This document shows, one piece after another, positions 37,999 to 49,175 of a stretch of 62,420 nt of DNA. The DNA comes from an uncultured Pelagibacteraceae bacterium (GTDB lineage: Bacteria; Pseudomonadota; Alphaproteobacteria; Pelagibacterales; Pelagibacteraceae). The notes under the pieces were generated by a model. The model was not told where the DNA came from. It saw only the letters and a program-made list of their open reading frames with translations, and ran no database searches. The position numbers were made by a program, and so were the translations under genes. The stretch spans positions 1-62,420 of the forward strand of contig CACJLZ010000003.1 in NCBI GenBank assembly GCA_902594395.1, in the 5' to 3' direction. Position 1 is the first letter of the stretch, and each line of letters begins with the position of its first letter.

Positions 37999-39081
37999 TT
38001 AACCACATTGAGCTTTGTGTAGAAGATAATGATCTAATAAAACACATGATAGCATTGCTTCACCTACTGGCACAGCTCTAATACCCACGCATGGATCATG
38101 TCTACCTTTTACCGATATACTTGTATTTTTTCCAAACTTATTAATTGTTTTTCTGCTTTTTAAAATTGATGAAGTTGGTTTTACAGCAAAAGAAATAATT
38201 ATTTCTTGACCTGAGGAAATACCTCCCAGAATACCCCCAGCGTTATTGGATTTAAATTTTGTTTTTTTTCTACTTTGAGAAATTTCATCTGAATTTTCTT
38301 CACCTGATAATTGTGCCGAGTTCATTCCTGAGCCAATATTTACCCCTTTTACGGCATTAATACTCATCATAGCTGATGCTATGTCAGAATCTAATTTTGA
38401 GTATATGGGTGCACCTAATCCAGCAGGAATACCATTTGCTCTTACTTCGATTATCGCTCCACACGAAGATCCAGCTTTTCTAATACTTAATAAGTATTTT
38501 TCCCAAATTTTTAACATTGATTTATCCGGGCAAAAAAATGGGTTTTTAGAAATTACTCTATCATCCCATTTATTTGTATCACATCCTAATATTCCAAGTT
38601 GAGTTACAGCTCCAGAGATTTTAAATTTCTTTCCTAATTTGTTTTCTAAAACTCTTTTTGCTACTGCACCTGCTGCAACTCTTGCAGCTGTTTCCCTAGC
38701 AGATGATCTACCACCACCTCTATAGTCTCTTATTCCATATTTCATAAAATATGTGAAATCAGCATGTCCTGGTCTAAATTTATCTTTAATATCATCATAA
38801 TCCTTTGAACGCATATCTTCATTGTAAATTATTAAAGATATTGGGGTCCCTGTAGTTTTCCCCTCAAAAACTCCTGAAAGAATTTGAACTCTGTCACTTT
38901 CCTTCCTTTGAGTGGTAAATTTAGATTGCCCAGGTTTTCGCTTGTTCAATTCTTTTTGAATATCTGCTTCTTTTAATGGTATTAATGGTGGACACCCATC
39001 GATTATGCAACCTATAGCTGGTCCATGGGATTCTCCCCAGGTTGTGAAACGAAAAGTCTTTCCAAAAGTATTAAATGACAT
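37999..39081 (-). CDS. aroC: Chorismate synthase
   Basis: 360 residues beginning [19 protein letters not shown], with [18 protein letters not shown] near 126 and [16 protein letters not shown] near 330, all AroC signatures. It produces chorismate from EPSP using reduced FMN. It is divergent from pdxH across a 33-base gap. Confidence 0.97.
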   Translation of the reverse strand: MSFNTFGKTFRFTTWGESHGPAIGCIIDGCPPLIPLKEADIQKELNKRKPGQSKFTTQRKESDRVQILSGVFEGKTTGTPISLIIYNEDMRSKDYDDIKDKFRPGHADFTYFMKYGIRDYRGGGRSSARETAARVAAGAVAKRVLENKLGKKFKISGAVTQLGILGCDTNKWDDRVISKNPFFCPDKSMLKIWEKYLLSIRKAGSSCGAIIEVRANGIPAGLGAPIYSKLDSDIASAMMSINAVKGVNIGSGMNSAQLSGEENSDEISQSRKKTKFKSNNAGGILGGISSGQEIIISFAVKPTSSILKSRKTINKFGKNTSISVKGRHDPCVGIRAVPVGEAMLSCVLLDHYLLHKAQCG

Positions 39082-39114
39082 TATTTATATTGTATAGATT
39101 ATTTTGTTTAAATT

Positions 39115-39741
39115 ATGAATCAAAAAAACTCTCTAGGGCTTAATAAATGCTTCTTAGATCTAGATAACCCATTTGAATTGTTTCAAAAATGGTTTGAGGA
39201 GGCTAAAAAAAAAGAAATTAATGATCCAAATGCTTTAGCACTTGGCACTGCAAGTAAGGAAGGTATTCCTTCTGTAAGAATGGTTTTACTTAAAGGTCAC
39301 AGTGAGAAAGGATTTGTTTTTTATACTAATTTAAACAGTCAGAAAGGTAATGAAATAAAAGAAAACCCAAATGCTACAATGTGCTTTCATTGGAAAAGTT
39401 TACTAAGACAAATAAGAATAGTTGGAACATTAAAACAAGTAGATGATCAAACAGCTGATGAGTATTATAACTCTAGAGCATATGACAGCAGAATAGGAGC
39501 CTGGGCTTCAAAACAAAGTAGTATTCTCCAGACAAGAGATGAACTTTTGAATGCTTTAGATAATTATAAAAAAAAATATAATAACAAAGATAGTGTACCG
39601 AGACCAAGCCATTGGTCTGGATGGAATTTAACACCCTCTACGATTGAATTTTGGTTAGACGGGGACAATAGAATTCATGAGAGGCTAAAGTACTCATTAC
39701 ATAAAAAAGGTAGTTGGACAAAAAGTCTTCTAAGTCCCTAA
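39115..39741 (+). CDS. pdxH: Pyridoxine/pyridoxamine 5'-phosphate oxidase
   Basis: 208 residues with the FMN-binding RMVLLKG, FYTNLNSQKGNEI and CFHWKSLLRQIRI motifs and the C-terminal NLTPSTIEFW and RLHDR-like RIHERLKY. It makes pyridoxal 5'-phosphate. The 3' end overlaps the convergent prenyl synthase by 4 bases. Confidence 0.95.
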   Translation: MNQKNSLGLNKCFLDLDNPFELFQKWFEEAKKKEINDPNALALGTASKEGIPSVRMVLLKGHSEKGFVFYTNLNSQKGNEIKENPNATMCFHWKSLLRQIRIVGTLKQVDDQTADEYYNSRAYDSRIGAWASKQSSILQTRDELLNALDNYKKKYNNKDSVPRPSHWSGWNLTPSTIEFWLDGDNRIHERLKYSLHKKGSWTKSLLSP

Positions 39742-40751
39742 AAATCTCTTGATAAACTAAAAGATGTTAAATTTTCGAGAATATTTTTCTCATTACTATC
39801 TTTAAATATTGATAATGAGTTTGATGCTAAATTTATATAATGATTTGCTTTTTGATAACATTCTTTGATAATTTCGTATTGTTTGATTAAAGATAATGTA
39901 TAATTAAAATTATTTTCATTTCTACTTTCTTTTAAAAAAATCTCTTTAAGGGTTTCTTTTTCTTTCAAATTTGCTTTTTGAAACAATAAAATTATTGGAA
40001 GAGTAATTTTCCCCTCATAAAAATCTTTTCCAATTTTTTTTCCAAATAATTTTAATTCAGAATTATAATCTAAAGTATCGTCAGCTATTTGGAACGTTAA
40101 ACCCAAATTCCTTCCATAAAATTCTAAAGCTTCTTTTTCCTTTGTTGTTGTGGCTGACAAAATCGCACCAACTTTAGTAGCCGCTGCAAATAATTCAGCA
40201 GTTTTTGCAGAAATTATTTTTAAATAAGTTTCCTCCAACATATCTACCTCACCTCTATGTTGTAACTGAAGAACCTCACCTTGAGCAATTTTAGAGGAAG
40301 TTGAAGATAATAATTTTAAGACTTCAATATTTCCATCATCTACCATCATTTCGAAACACCTACTAAGCAAATAATCTCCAACTAAAACAGAAGAATGGTT
40401 ATCCCAAACTTTATTTAAAGTTTTTTTACCTCTTCTGATAGATCCATTATCTATTACATCATCGTGCATTAAAGTTGCTGAATGAATAAGTTCTACACAA
40501 GCAGCTAAATTTATATCTCTAGTACCTTTTGCATAACCACATAATTTTGCTGAACCTAAAGTCAGTAAAGCCCTTAATCTTTTTCCACCTGTATCAAGAT
40601 GATAGCTTGTCATTTTTTGAACTAAGTCAACATCGCTCTCTAATTTAGATTTTATCTTTTCTTCAACCAACATCAATTTATCTTCAACTGAATTCTTAAG
40701 CTGAAAATATGAATTATTAATTTTATTTTGTAATTGTATGACACTTCCCAT
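39738..40751 (-). CDS. ispB: Long-chain polyprenyl diphosphate synthase (quinone side chain)
   Basis: 337 residues with first motif LMHDDVIDNGSIRRGK and second motif FQIADDTLDY. The spacing of motif 1 (DDxxD) and the overall length match octa/decaprenyl diphosphate synthases rather than IspA. It makes the side chain of ubiquinone. The precise chain length cannot be read reliably. Confidence 0.92.
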   Translation of the reverse strand: MGSVIQLQNKINNSYFQLKNSVEDKLMLVEEKIKSKLESDVDLVQKMTSYHLDTGGKRLRALLTLGSAKLCGYAKGTRDINLAACVELIHSATLMHDDVIDNGSIRRGKKTLNKVWDNHSSVLVGDYLLSRCFEMMVDDGNIEVLKLLSSTSSKIAQGEVLQLQHRGEVDMLEETYLKIISAKTAELFAAATKVGAILSATTTKEKEALEFYGRNLGLTFQIADDTLDYNSELKLFGKKIGKDFYEGKITLPIILLFQKANLKEKETLKEIFLKESRNENNFNYTLSLIKQYEIIKECYQKANHYINLASNSLSIFKDSNEKNILENLTSFSLSRDF

Positions 40752-40864
40752 TTATCGAGCAAATTAGTATAATAGGTTGCTTTTGATACTTATCAATTGA
40801 CGCACCTGAATCTTCAATTATAAGGTGTCTTTATATTCACAAAAAAATTCTATAAATATTAAAA
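40752..40864. promoter_or_regulatory. Divergent control region with two inverted repeats
   Basis: This 113-base gap separates ispB (minus) from the S49 peptidase gene (plus). It holds the perfect repeat TTGATA-ct-TATCAA at 40783-40796 and a looser stem GCACCT/AGGTGT (40802-40807 with 40823-40828, one G-T pair). The first is a plausible operator for a dimeric repressor. No known regulator site is recognised. Confidence 0.4.
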
Positions 40865-41671
40865 ATGATCTCTTTTTTTAAAAAGAAAAAAATTATTCCA
40901 CATATAAAACTAAGTGGTGTAATTGGTAATGTAGGTAAATTTAAACAAGGTATAGATTTTTCTGGTCAAGAAGAGAATATTTCAAAAGCTTTTTCAGTTA
41001 AAAAAGCACCATGTGTAGCTATTACAATAAACTCACCTGGAGGTTCTCCTGTCCAATCACATTTAATTTATAGCCTAATTAGGCAACAGGCAAAAAAAAA
41101 TAAAAAAAAGGTTATAGTTTTTGCTGAAGATGTAGCAGCCTCGGGTGGATATTTAATAGCATGCGCTGGTGATGAAATTTATGCAAACTCAAGTTCAATA
41201 ATAGGCTCGATAGGAGTGATTTACTCTTCTTTTGGTTTCACAGAATTGATAAAGAAGATAGGTGTTGAGAGAAGAGTGCACACTGCTGGGAAAAATAAAA
41301 GCACATTGGATCCGTTTCTAGATGAAAAAAAAGAGGACATTGAAAGATTAAAAAATATTCAATTAGATTTACATAAAGATTTCATAGAGGTGGTCGAAAA
41401 AAGTAGATCATCTAAACTAAAAAAATCTGAAGTAGAATTATTTTCAGGTGAATTTTGGTCAGGTAGAAAAGCTAAAGATCTTGGTTTGATAGATGAAATA
41501 GGAAATGCAAATCAGATATTAAGAAAAAAATATGGAGAGGATGTTGTAATTAAAAAATTTGAAAAATCAAAAAGCTGGCTTAGTAAAAAATTATCTTCCT
41601 CAAATGATCATGTAGATCAATTAGCAAACATATTAGAGGAAAAATCAGTTTGGCAAAAATATGGCCTCTAA
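40865..41671 (+). CDS. Peptidase S49 family protein (SppA/SohB-like)
   Basis: 268 residues with the S49 core: SPGGSPVQS near 58-66, catalytic Ser93 in [23 protein letters not shown] near 114-122, and a candidate base Lys at 143 or 145 in AGKNKS. It lacks the N-terminal membrane anchor of classical SppA, so it may be cytoplasmic or peripheral. It digests signal peptides or membrane-derived fragments by analogy. It overlaps glyQ by 11 bases. Confidence 0.87.
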   Translation: MISFFKKKKIIPHIKLSGVIGNVGKFKQGIDFSGQEENISKAFSVKKAPCVAITINSPGGSPVQSHLIYSLIRQQAKKNKKKVIVFAEDVAASGGYLIACAGDEIYANSSSIIGSIGVIYSSFGFTELIKKIGVERRVHTAGKNKSTLDPFLDEKKEDIERLKNIQLDLHKDFIEVVEKSRSSKLKKSEVELFSGEFWSGRKAKDLGLIDEIGNANQILRKKYGEDVVIKKFEKSKSWLSKKLSSSNDHVDQLANILEEKSVWQKYGL

Positions 41672-42542
41672 AAAAAATAAAAAAAAATTAAAATCTCAAA
41701 CTTTCCAAGACACAATTATTAATTTACAAAAGTTTTGGAGTAAAAATGGATGTGTAATTTTACAACCTTACGATATGGAAGTTGGAGCTGGAACATTTCA
41801 CCCAGCTACTACTTTAAGATCGCTTGGACCTAAACCGTGGAAAGCAGCTTATGTTCAACCTTCACGAAGACCTACAGATGGGAGATATGGAAATAATCCA
41901 AATAGACTTCAGCATTATTATCAATTTCAAGTTATAATAAAACCCTCTCCAATTAATATTAAAAAACTTTATTTAAATAGTTTGTCGGTAATAGGAATTA
42001 ATCATAAAGAGCATGATATTAGATTTGTTGAAGATGATTGGGAAAGCCCAACTCTAGGAGCTGCAGGTCTTGGATGGGAAGTTTGGTGTGATGGTATGGA
42101 AATATCTCAATTTACATATTTTCAACAAATGGCAGGTTTTGAATGTAAACCAGTGTCAGTGGAGATAACCTATGGCCTTGAAAGAATTTGTATGTTTACC
42201 CAGCAGAAAAAAAACGTTTATGATTTAGTTTGGAATGATGAAGGTATTGATTACAGGGAAGTTTTTCATCAATCAGAAAAAGAATTTTCAGCTTATAACT
42301 TTGAGCATGCTAATACAGAAAACTTATTTAAAATATTTGATATGCATGAGAGTGAAGCAAAATCATTAGTTGAAAAAAATATATCTTTACCTGCATACGA
42401 TCAATGTTTGAAAGCAAGTCATATATTTAACGTATTAGATGCTCGCGGAGCAATTAGTGTTGCGCAAAGAGCAGAATATATTGGTCGAATAAGAGAAATT
42501 ACAAAACAAGCTGCTACAATTTGGGTACAGTCGCAAACATAG
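41661..42542 (+). CDS. glyQ: Glycyl-tRNA synthetase alpha subunit
   Basis: 293 residues with [30 protein letters not shown] in outline and the class II motifs expected of GlyQ, including [14 protein letters not shown]. It activates glycine and charges tRNA-Gly with GlyS. It is followed by glyS after one base. Confidence 0.97.
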   Translation: MASKKNKKKLKSQTFQDTIINLQKFWSKNGCVILQPYDMEVGAGTFHPATTLRSLGPKPWKAAYVQPSRRPTDGRYGNNPNRLQHYYQFQVIIKPSPINIKKLYLNSLSVIGINHKEHDIRFVEDDWESPTLGAAGLGWEVWCDGMEISQFTYFQQMAGFECKPVSVEITYGLERICMFTQQKKNVYDLVWNDEGIDYREVFHQSEKEFSAYNFEHANTENLFKIFDMHESEAKSLVEKNISLPAYDQCLKASHIFNVLDARGAISVAQRAEYIGRIREITKQAATIWVQSQT

Positions 42543-42543
42543 A

Positions 42544-44616
42544 ATGTCAGAATTTTTTTTAGAGCTATTTAGTGAAGAAATTCCTGCTGGGCTTCAAAAA
42601 AATTTAAGAGAAAAAATTTTTGAAGATTTTAAAAATTTATTTGAGGAAAAATCAATTAAATCAAAAAATAATTTTTCTTTTTCAACTCCAAATAGATTAG
42701 TTCTAGTTTTTGAAGGCCTAGATAAACAAATTAAGATTAAATCTAAAGAGATTAGAGGTCCCAAAACTAGCGCTCCTGAACAAGCCTTGGAGGGTTTTTT
42801 GAGATCAAACAAAATTAACAGAAAGGATTTATTTAAAAAAAAAACCGAAAAGGATGAATTTTATTTTTACAAAACTGTAGCAACCTCATTAAAAACACAT
42901 GATTTACTGACTGAATTCATTCCAAAAATTTTGAGTAACTATCAATGGAAAAAATCAATGAAATGGGGTGAATTTGATTTAAATTGGGGAAGACCATTAA
43001 AATCAATTTTATCAATATTTGATAAAAAAATTGTAAGTTTTAAATTTCATCATTTAACTCCCTCTAATTTGACTTTTTTAGATAAAGATTTTGAAGAAAA
43101 AAAAAGATCTTTTGAAAATTTTAAGAAATATGAAAAATTTTTTGAAGATAATGGAGTGATCATTAATCAAAATAAAAGATTAAAAATAATCAATAAATTT
43201 TTTTTAAAGATATTAGGTAAAAAAGGGTTAAAAATTAATGAAAATCCTAAGTTGATGGATGAGGTTGTAAATTTAGTAGATAGCCCAAATGTTTTATTGT
43301 GCAAATTTGATAAAAAATTTTTATCAGTTCCTAAAGAGATTTTGACCCTAACAATGGAGTCTCACCAGAAATATTTTCCAACATTTAATGACAAAAATGA
43401 AATTACAAATGAATTTTTAATTGTAACAAATAAAAAAGATAAAAAAGGTCTCATTAAAATAGGTAATGAAAGAGTAGTTGATGCAAGATTAAGTGATGCA
43501 GAATTTTTTTGGAATAAAGATAAAACTCAAAATTTAGTAAAAAAAGTGTCAGAATTAAAATCAATGAATTTTTTTAAAGGGCTTGGATCATATTTTGATA
43601 AAGTTCAACGAATGAGAAAAATTGGTGGAATGATTTCAGATGAATTGTTAATTAGTAAAGAGAAAGTAGAATTGTTAGCATCAATTTGTAAGACTGATCT
43701 TACTTCTGATCTTGTTGGTGAATTTCCTGAACTTCAGGGACTTATGGGAGGGTACTTTTCTGAATATCAAGGATTTGATAAAGATATATCTTTAGCTATT
43801 TCTGAGCAATATTTACCAATTGGACTCAATTCAATAGTTCCAAAAAAACCATTCAGTGTCACGTTATCAATTACAGATAAGATTGATACCTTAGTGGGTT
43901 TTTTTGGTATTAATGAGAAACCTACAAGTTCAAAGGATCCATTAGCATTGAGGAGAGTTGCTCTAGGTATAATAAGAACCATTATAGAAAATAAAAAGAA
44001 TTTTAAAATAAATGATCTTTTGAATTATTCCTCACGTCTTTACGATGACCAGGGATACAATCTTGAAAACAAAGATTTAATAAAAGAATTACAAGATTTT
44101 TTAAAAGATAGGTTTAGATACTATCTTAAAGACAAAGAAATACGTTACGATATAATTGAGGCCACTCTATCATCATTTTCATTAAATAATTTATTTTCGT
44201 CTTTTGAAAAAGCAAAATGTCTTAATAAGCTAATTAACACCCAAATTGGTATAGACATCAATTCAAGTTATAAAAGAGCATCAAACATTTTAGATCATGA
44301 GATGAAAAATAATGAGATTGAAATAAATGATACAACTGATCCTGGTATTTTTAAAAGTGACTTTGAAAAAAACTTATATAAAAAAATTAATGATATTAAA
44401 AAATATTATTCTACCATAAACAGTGATGAAAATTGTGAAAAATCATTATCAATTTTAGCTGAAACTAAAAAAGAAGTTTTCGAATTTTTTGATAATGTAA
44501 AAGTTAATGAAGATAATGAAACTTTAAGAAAAAATCGTTTGGAACTTATTAATATGTTATGTAAAACGTTTCAAAATTATATAAATTTTCGATTTTTAAA
44601 AGCTCATAATGAATAA
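42544..44616 (+). CDS. glyS: Glycyl-tRNA synthetase beta subunit
   Basis: 690 residues starting FFLELFSEEIPAGLQ, with the HD-like region DLVGEFPELQGLMGGYFSE near 380-400 and the C-terminal DALR-type helical domain. The sequence is strongly Lys/Asn enriched. It overlaps ppdK by 8 bases. SAR11 growth depends on glycine or serine supply, which gives this locus interest but does not change its role. Confidence 0.97.
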   Translation: MSEFFLELFSEEIPAGLQKNLREKIFEDFKNLFEEKSIKSKNNFSFSTPNRLVLVFEGLDKQIKIKSKEIRGPKTSAPEQALEGFLRSNKINRKDLFKKKTEKDEFYFYKTVATSLKTHDLLTEFIPKILSNYQWKKSMKWGEFDLNWGRPLKSILSIFDKKIVSFKFHHLTPSNLTFLDKDFEEKKRSFENFKKYEKFFEDNGVIINQNKRLKIINKFFLKILGKKGLKINENPKLMDEVVNLVDSPNVLLCKFDKKFLSVPKEILTLTMESHQKYFPTFNDKNEITNEFLIVTNKKDKKGLIKIGNERVVDARLSDAEFFWNKDKTQNLVKKVSELKSMNFFKGLGSYFDKVQRMRKIGGMISDELLISKEKVELLASICKTDLTSDLVGEFPELQGLMGGYFSEYQGFDKDISLAISEQYLPIGLNSIVPKKPFSVTLSITDKIDTLVGFFGINEKPTSSKDPLALRRVALGIIRTIIENKKNFKINDLLNYSSRLYDDQGYNLENKDLIKELQDFLKDRFRYYLKDKEIRYDIIEATLSSFSLNNLFSSFEKAKCLNKLINTQIGIDINSSYKRASNILDHEMKNNEIEINDTTDPGIFKSDFEKNLYKKINDIKKYYSTINSDENCEKSLSILAETKKEVFEFFDNVKVNEDNETLRKNRLELINMLCKTFQNYINFRFLKAHNE

Positions 44617-47275
44617 GTTAATTCTTAATTTTAAGTCTAAAGATTCAAAAAAAATAAAAGATCCAAAAAATTTTTTAGGTGGTAAGGGAGCAAATTTATC
44701 TGAAATGGGAAGAATGGGTTTACCAGTACCTCCTGGTTTTACTATCTCAACAAAAGTGTGCGAAATTTTTTATAAGGATAAAAAAAAATTAAATTCCAAA
44801 TTAATTAGCCAAATAAAAAAAGAAATTAAAACAATAGAAAAAGATGTATCAAAAAAATTCGGAGATTTAAAAAATCCTCTTCTTTTATCGGTTCGATCTG
44901 GAGCAAGAGTTTCAATGCCAGGTATGATGGATACAATTTTGAATTTAGGACTAAATGACAAAACAGTTGTTGCTTTGGCTAACAAAACATCCAACGGAAG
45001 ATTTGCGAAAGATAGCTACAGAAGATTCATCCAGATGTACGGAAATGTAGTCATGGGCGTTGAAAGTTACAATTTTGAGGAATTGATAGAAAATTATAAG
45101 TTAACAAAAGGTGTATTGCTCGATACGGATCTCGATGAAGAGGATTGGGATGGTTTAATAAATGATTTTAAGAATGTAGTTAAAGAAAAGACTAGTAAAG
45201 ATTTTCCTCAAGATGTTTATCATCAATTATTCGGGGCAATAAGTGCTGTATTTTTATCTTGGGAGAGCAAAAGAGCGAGAGTTTACAGAAAGTTGAATCA
45301 AATTCCTTCTGAATGGGGAACAGCTGTTAATGTTCAATCTATGGTTTTTGGAAATATGGGTAATGATTGTGCAACAGGAGTTGTCTTTACTAGAAACCCT
45401 TCAGATGGTTCAAATGATATTTATGGAGAATATTTGATTAATGCTCAGGGAGAAGATGTTGTAGCTGGAACAAGAACTCCACAGTACATTACAAAGAAGG
45501 CGAGAAAAGAAGCAAAAGTTGATGATGTATCTATGGAAGAGTCGATGCCAGAAGTATATCACGAATTATATAAAATTTTAAAAAAACTAGAGAAACATTA
45601 TAAGGATATGCAAGATGTGGAATTCACTGTTGAAAGTAATAAACTTTGGATATTACAAACTCGATCTGGAAAAAGAACATCAAAATCAGCAGTAAAAATT
45701 GCTGTTGATATGGTTAGAGAAAAGTTAATCAATAAAAATGATGCTGTTTTAAGAGTTGATCCCAACTCTTTAGACACACTTTTGCATCCTACTTTAGATG
45801 AGAGAAGTTCAATCAAAGTTATAGCAAACGGTCTTCCGGCGTCTCCTGGTGCAGTAAGTGGAAAAGTAGTTTTCAGCTCAGAGGAGGCTGAAAGATTAAA
45901 TGATATGATGCAAGATACAATTTTAGTTAGAGTTGAAACTTCTCCAGAAGATATTCAAGGAATGCATGCTGCGAAGGGAATTTTAACTTCAAGAGGAGGT
46001 ATGACTAGTCATGCTGCAGTTGTAGCTAGGGGGATGGGAAGACCTTGTGTTTCTGGATCAAGTGAAATTGAAATTAATTACGATAAAAAAGTCTTTAAAA
46101 CATCCTCGGCTGAGATCAAAGAAGGTGAAATAATTACTATTGACGGTTCTACGGGAAGAATAATTTTAGGTACAGTTCCAACTATAAAACCTGAGATATC
46201 AGGAGATTTTTCAAAATTGATGAGCTGGGCCGATAAAATTAGAAAACTTAAAGTACGAACTAACTCTGAAACTCCTCTGGACACTAAAACAGCCAGAGAT
46301 TTTGGTGCGGAGGGAATTGGACTTTGTAGGACCGAACATATGTTTTTTGATGAGGAAAGAATTTTATCAGTAAGAGAAATGATTTTATCAAAAACACTGG
46401 ATGATAGATCTAATGCTTTAAAAAAGATTCTACCGCATCAAAAAAAAGATTTTATGGAGATATTTAAGATTATGCATGGTCTTCCAGTTACTGTAAGATT
46501 ATTAGATCCACCATTACATGAATTTTTACCAAAATCTGATAAAGAAATTTCTGAGGTAGCTAATGTTGTTGGATCAGATAAAAAAGATATTGAAAGTAGG
46601 ATAGAAGAACTTCATGAACAAAATCCAATGTTAGGACATAGAGGTTGTCGACTTGGTATTTCATTTCCTGAAATTTATGAGATGCAATGTAGAGCGATAT
46701 TTGAGGCTCTTGCAGACTTAAAAAAAAGCAAACAAAAATTTGCTTTTCCCGAGATAATGATTCCTTTAGTTTCTACCGAAGCCGAGATTAAAATAATGAA
46801 AGATTTAGTAATCAATACTGCAAGAAAAGTTCAAAAAGAAAATAAAACAAAAATTGAATTTCTTGTGGGTACAATGATTGAGTTACCTAGAGCAGCAATT
46901 AAGGCTGATGATATTGCGAAACATGCTGAATTCTTTAGTTTTGGCACCAATGATTTAACACAAACAACTTTTGGAATAAGTAGAGACGATAGCGGTAAAT
47001 TTTTAAATGATTATATAGATAATAAGATTTTTACTATTGATCCGTTTATATCCATTGATGACGGAGTGAAAGATTTAGTCGAAATAGCGGTTTCTAAAGG
47101 AAAAAAACAAAATAAAAAAATTAAGTTAGGTATATGTGGTGAACATGGTGGTGATCCAAGGAGTATTAAATTTTGCTCGAAAGCTGGGCTTAATTATGTT
47201 TCCTGTTCACCTTACAGAGTTCCAATAGCTAGATTAGCAGCGGCACAGGCTGAGCTCACGAAAAATAAAAATTAA
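44609..47275 (+). CDS. ppdK: Pyruvate, phosphate dikinase
   Basis: 888 residues. The N-terminal ATP-grasp domain (GGKGANLSEM near 23) is followed by the swivelling His domain GGMTSHAAVVARGMG near 460-475 and a C-terminal PEP barrel with GLCRTEHMFF and the active Cys in GICGEHGGDP. It reversibly makes PEP from pyruvate, ATP and phosphate, saving one high-energy bond in gluconeogenesis. It ends 13 bases before the convergent nadC. Confidence 0.97.
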   Translation: MNKLILNFKSKDSKKIKDPKNFLGGKGANLSEMGRMGLPVPPGFTISTKVCEIFYKDKKKLNSKLISQIKKEIKTIEKDVSKKFGDLKNPLLLSVRSGARVSMPGMMDTILNLGLNDKTVVALANKTSNGRFAKDSYRRFIQMYGNVVMGVESYNFEELIENYKLTKGVLLDTDLDEEDWDGLINDFKNVVKEKTSKDFPQDVYHQLFGAISAVFLSWESKRARVYRKLNQIPSEWGTAVNVQSMVFGNMGNDCATGVVFTRNPSDGSNDIYGEYLINAQGEDVVAGTRTPQYITKKARKEAKVDDVSMEESMPEVYHELYKILKKLEKHYKDMQDVEFTVESNKLWILQTRSGKRTSKSAVKIAVDMVREKLINKNDAVLRVDPNSLDTLLHPTLDERSSIKVIANGLPASPGAVSGKVVFSSEEAERLNDMMQDTILVRVETSPEDIQGMHAAKGILTSRGGMTSHAAVVARGMGRPCVSGSSEIEINYDKKVFKTSSAEIKEGEIITIDGSTGRIILGTVPTIKPEISGDFSKLMSWADKIRKLKVRTNSETPLDTKTARDFGAEGIGLCRTEHMFFDEERILSVREMILSKTLDDRSNALKKILPHQKKDFMEIFKIMHGLPVTVRLLDPPLHEFLPKSDKEISEVANVVGSDKKDIESRIEELHEQNPMLGHRGCRLGISFPEIYEMQCRAIFEALADLKKSKQKFAFPEIMIPLVSTEAEIKIMKDLVINTARKVQKENKTKIEFLVGTMIELPRAAIKADDIAKHAEFFSFGTNDLTQTTFGISRDDSGKFLNDYIDNKIFTIDPFISIDDGVKDLVEIAVSKGKKQNKKIKLGICGEHGGDPRSIKFCSKAGLNYVSCSPYRVPIARLAAAQAELTKNKN

Positions 47276-47288
47276 AAAATCAAATAAT

Positions 47289-48122
47289 CTATATTTCTAG
47301 TTTGAAATCTATGGCTGGGGCGCTATGTGTGATGCTTCCAATTGAAATTCTATCTACCCCAGTTGCAGCAACAGATTTTACAGTTTTAAGATTTATATTC
47401 CCTGAGGCTTCTATTTCATAATATTTTTTAACTAGTTTTACACCTGCTCTAAGATTTTTAATACTCATATTATCAAACAAAATAGTATTAAATTTAAGAC
47501 CAATAATCTTTTTCAGTTGCTTTAAATTATCCACCTCAACTGTAATTTTTTTTCCTTTTTTGTTTTTTATTGCTAATGAAACTAATTCTTTTAAATTAGA
47601 ACTAGCGATATGATTATCTTTTATCAAAAATTCGTCACTTAAATTAAATCTATGATTTGTACCGCCTCCTAATTTAACTGCGTATTTTTGAATAACCCTA
47701 TAATTCGGTAAAGTCTTTCTGGTGCAGCAGATTTTACATTTTTTTCCAGCTAGTTTTACAAATTGATTTGTTTTTGTAGCTATTCCTGAAATATGGGATA
47801 AAAAATTTAATGCAACCCTTTCTGCAATCATTATAGAATTAGCTTGACCTTTTATTAATGCTATTACAGAATTTTTTTTGACTGTGGACCCATCTTTTTT
47901 TTTTACTATAAATTTAGTTTTTTTATCAACTTGTTTAAAAGATTGTTTTACAAATAGCAAACCTGCAATAACTGCTTTTTGATTAGAAATTATTTTCGCC
48001 TCAATAATTTTATTATTGTTTATGAGGTTAGATGTTATATCTCCGTAAGGATACAAATCTTCGGTAAGTGCAAATTTTACTCTATCTTTAATAAAATTTT
48101 CACTTAATTTAATTTTTGACAC
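47289..48122 (-). CDS. nadC: Nicotinate-nucleotide pyrophosphorylase (carboxylating)
   Basis: 277 residues with EDLYPYGDITSNLI, HISGIATKT, CTRKTLPNYR and GGGTNHRFNLSDEFLIKDNH in outline, classic NadC motifs. It turns quinolinate and PRPP into NaMN. It follows nadA by 6 bases. No nadB (aspartate oxidase) is in the cluster, so the source of iminoaspartate is encoded elsewhere or by another enzyme. Confidence 0.96.
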   Translation of the reverse strand: MSKIKLSENFIKDRVKFALTEDLYPYGDITSNLINNNKIIEAKIISNQKAVIAGLLFVKQSFKQVDKKTKFIVKKKDGSTVKKNSVIALIKGQANSIMIAERVALNFLSHISGIATKTNQFVKLAGKKCKICCTRKTLPNYRVIQKYAVKLGGGTNHRFNLSDEFLIKDNHIASSNLKELVSLAIKNKKGKKITVEVDNLKQLKKIIGLKFNTILFDNMSIKNLRAGVKLVKKYYEIEASGNINLKTVKSVAATGVDRISIGSITHSAPAIDFKLEI

Positions 48123-48128
48123 GAATTG

Positions 48129-49124
48129 TTATCTACCGATAGCAACCATTTTTTCTACTGACAATCTAGCTTTGTCAATCGTCTCTTGGTCCATGATAAT
48201 TTCACCTGTTTCATTTTCTAAACAGTCTAAAATTTTAGGCAAAGTAATTTTCTTCATATGCGGACACATATTACATGGCCTTATAAATTCTACGTTCGGA
48301 TTTTCCACTTGAATGTTATCACTCATAGAACATTCAGTTACCATCATTACTTTTTTCGGCTGATTATCTTTAACATAATTAATCATTCCCGATGTTGATC
48401 CTGCAAAATCACTTGCTTTAATCACTTCTGGAGGACATTCTGGGTGTGCAATTATTTTAATCCCAGGATTATTTTTCCTTATATTTTTAATCTCGTTTTC
48501 ATTGAATTGATCATGAACAATACAAATTCCTTTCCATGAGATAATTTCAACTTCGGTTTGTGAAGCAACGTATTTAGCTAAATAGTCGTCAGGTAAAAAA
48601 ATAACTTTTTTCACACCTAAGGATTTTACAATTTTAACTGCATTAGCAGATGTACAACACACATCTGTTTCTGCTTTTACATCAGCAGATGTATTTACAT
48701 ATGAGACAACAGGAACTCCTGGATACTTTTCTTTTAACAACCTTACATCTTTACCCGTAATTGAAGAGGATAATGAACAACCCGCTTTCATGTCTGGTAA
48801 TAAAACTTTTTTATATGGACTCATTAATTTTGCAGTCTCAGCCATGAAGTGAACTCCAGCCATAACAATTATATCTGCTGAGGTTTTTGATGCTTCAACG
48901 GCAAGAGCTAAAGAGTCTGCAGCAAAATCCGCAATACCGTGATAAATTTCTGGAGTTTGATAGTTATGAGCAAGTATTACTGCATTCTTCTCTTTTTTTA
49001 ATTTATTAATTTTATGAATATAAGGAGCATGAACTGCCCACTCAATCTCGGGCATAACCTTTGAAATCTTCTTATAAATTGGATCAGTTGCTAATTTTAC
49101 TTCTTGATTAAATTCCATATACAA
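48129..49124 (-). CDS. nadA: Quinolinate synthase A
   Basis: 331 residues with AHNYQTPEIYHGIADFAADS in outline, the [4Fe-4S] ligand cysteines in PDMKAGCSL, AHPECPPEV and CNMCPHMK. It condenses iminoaspartate with dihydroxyacetone phosphate to quinolinate. A second in-frame ATG two codons downstream could be the actual start. It is divergent from tRNA-Leu over 51 bases. Confidence 0.96.
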   Translation of the reverse strand: MYMEFNQEVKLATDPIYKKISKVMPEIEWAVHAPYIHKINKLKKEKNAVILAHNYQTPEIYHGIADFAADSLALAVEASKTSADIIVMAGVHFMAETAKLMSPYKKVLLPDMKAGCSLSSSITGKDVRLLKEKYPGVPVVSYVNTSADVKAETDVCCTSANAVKIVKSLGVKKVIFLPDDYLAKYVASQTEVEIISWKGICIVHDQFNENEIKNIRKNNPGIKIIAHPECPPEVIKASDFAGSTSGMINYVKDNQPKKVMMVTECSMSDNIQVENPNVEFIRPCNMCPHMKKITLPKILDCLENETGEIIMDQETIDKARLSVEKMVAIGR

Positions 49125-49175
49125 AATTTATCAATTTGAAACCTACTTGTCATTGATTTAATGTGGGTCATATTT

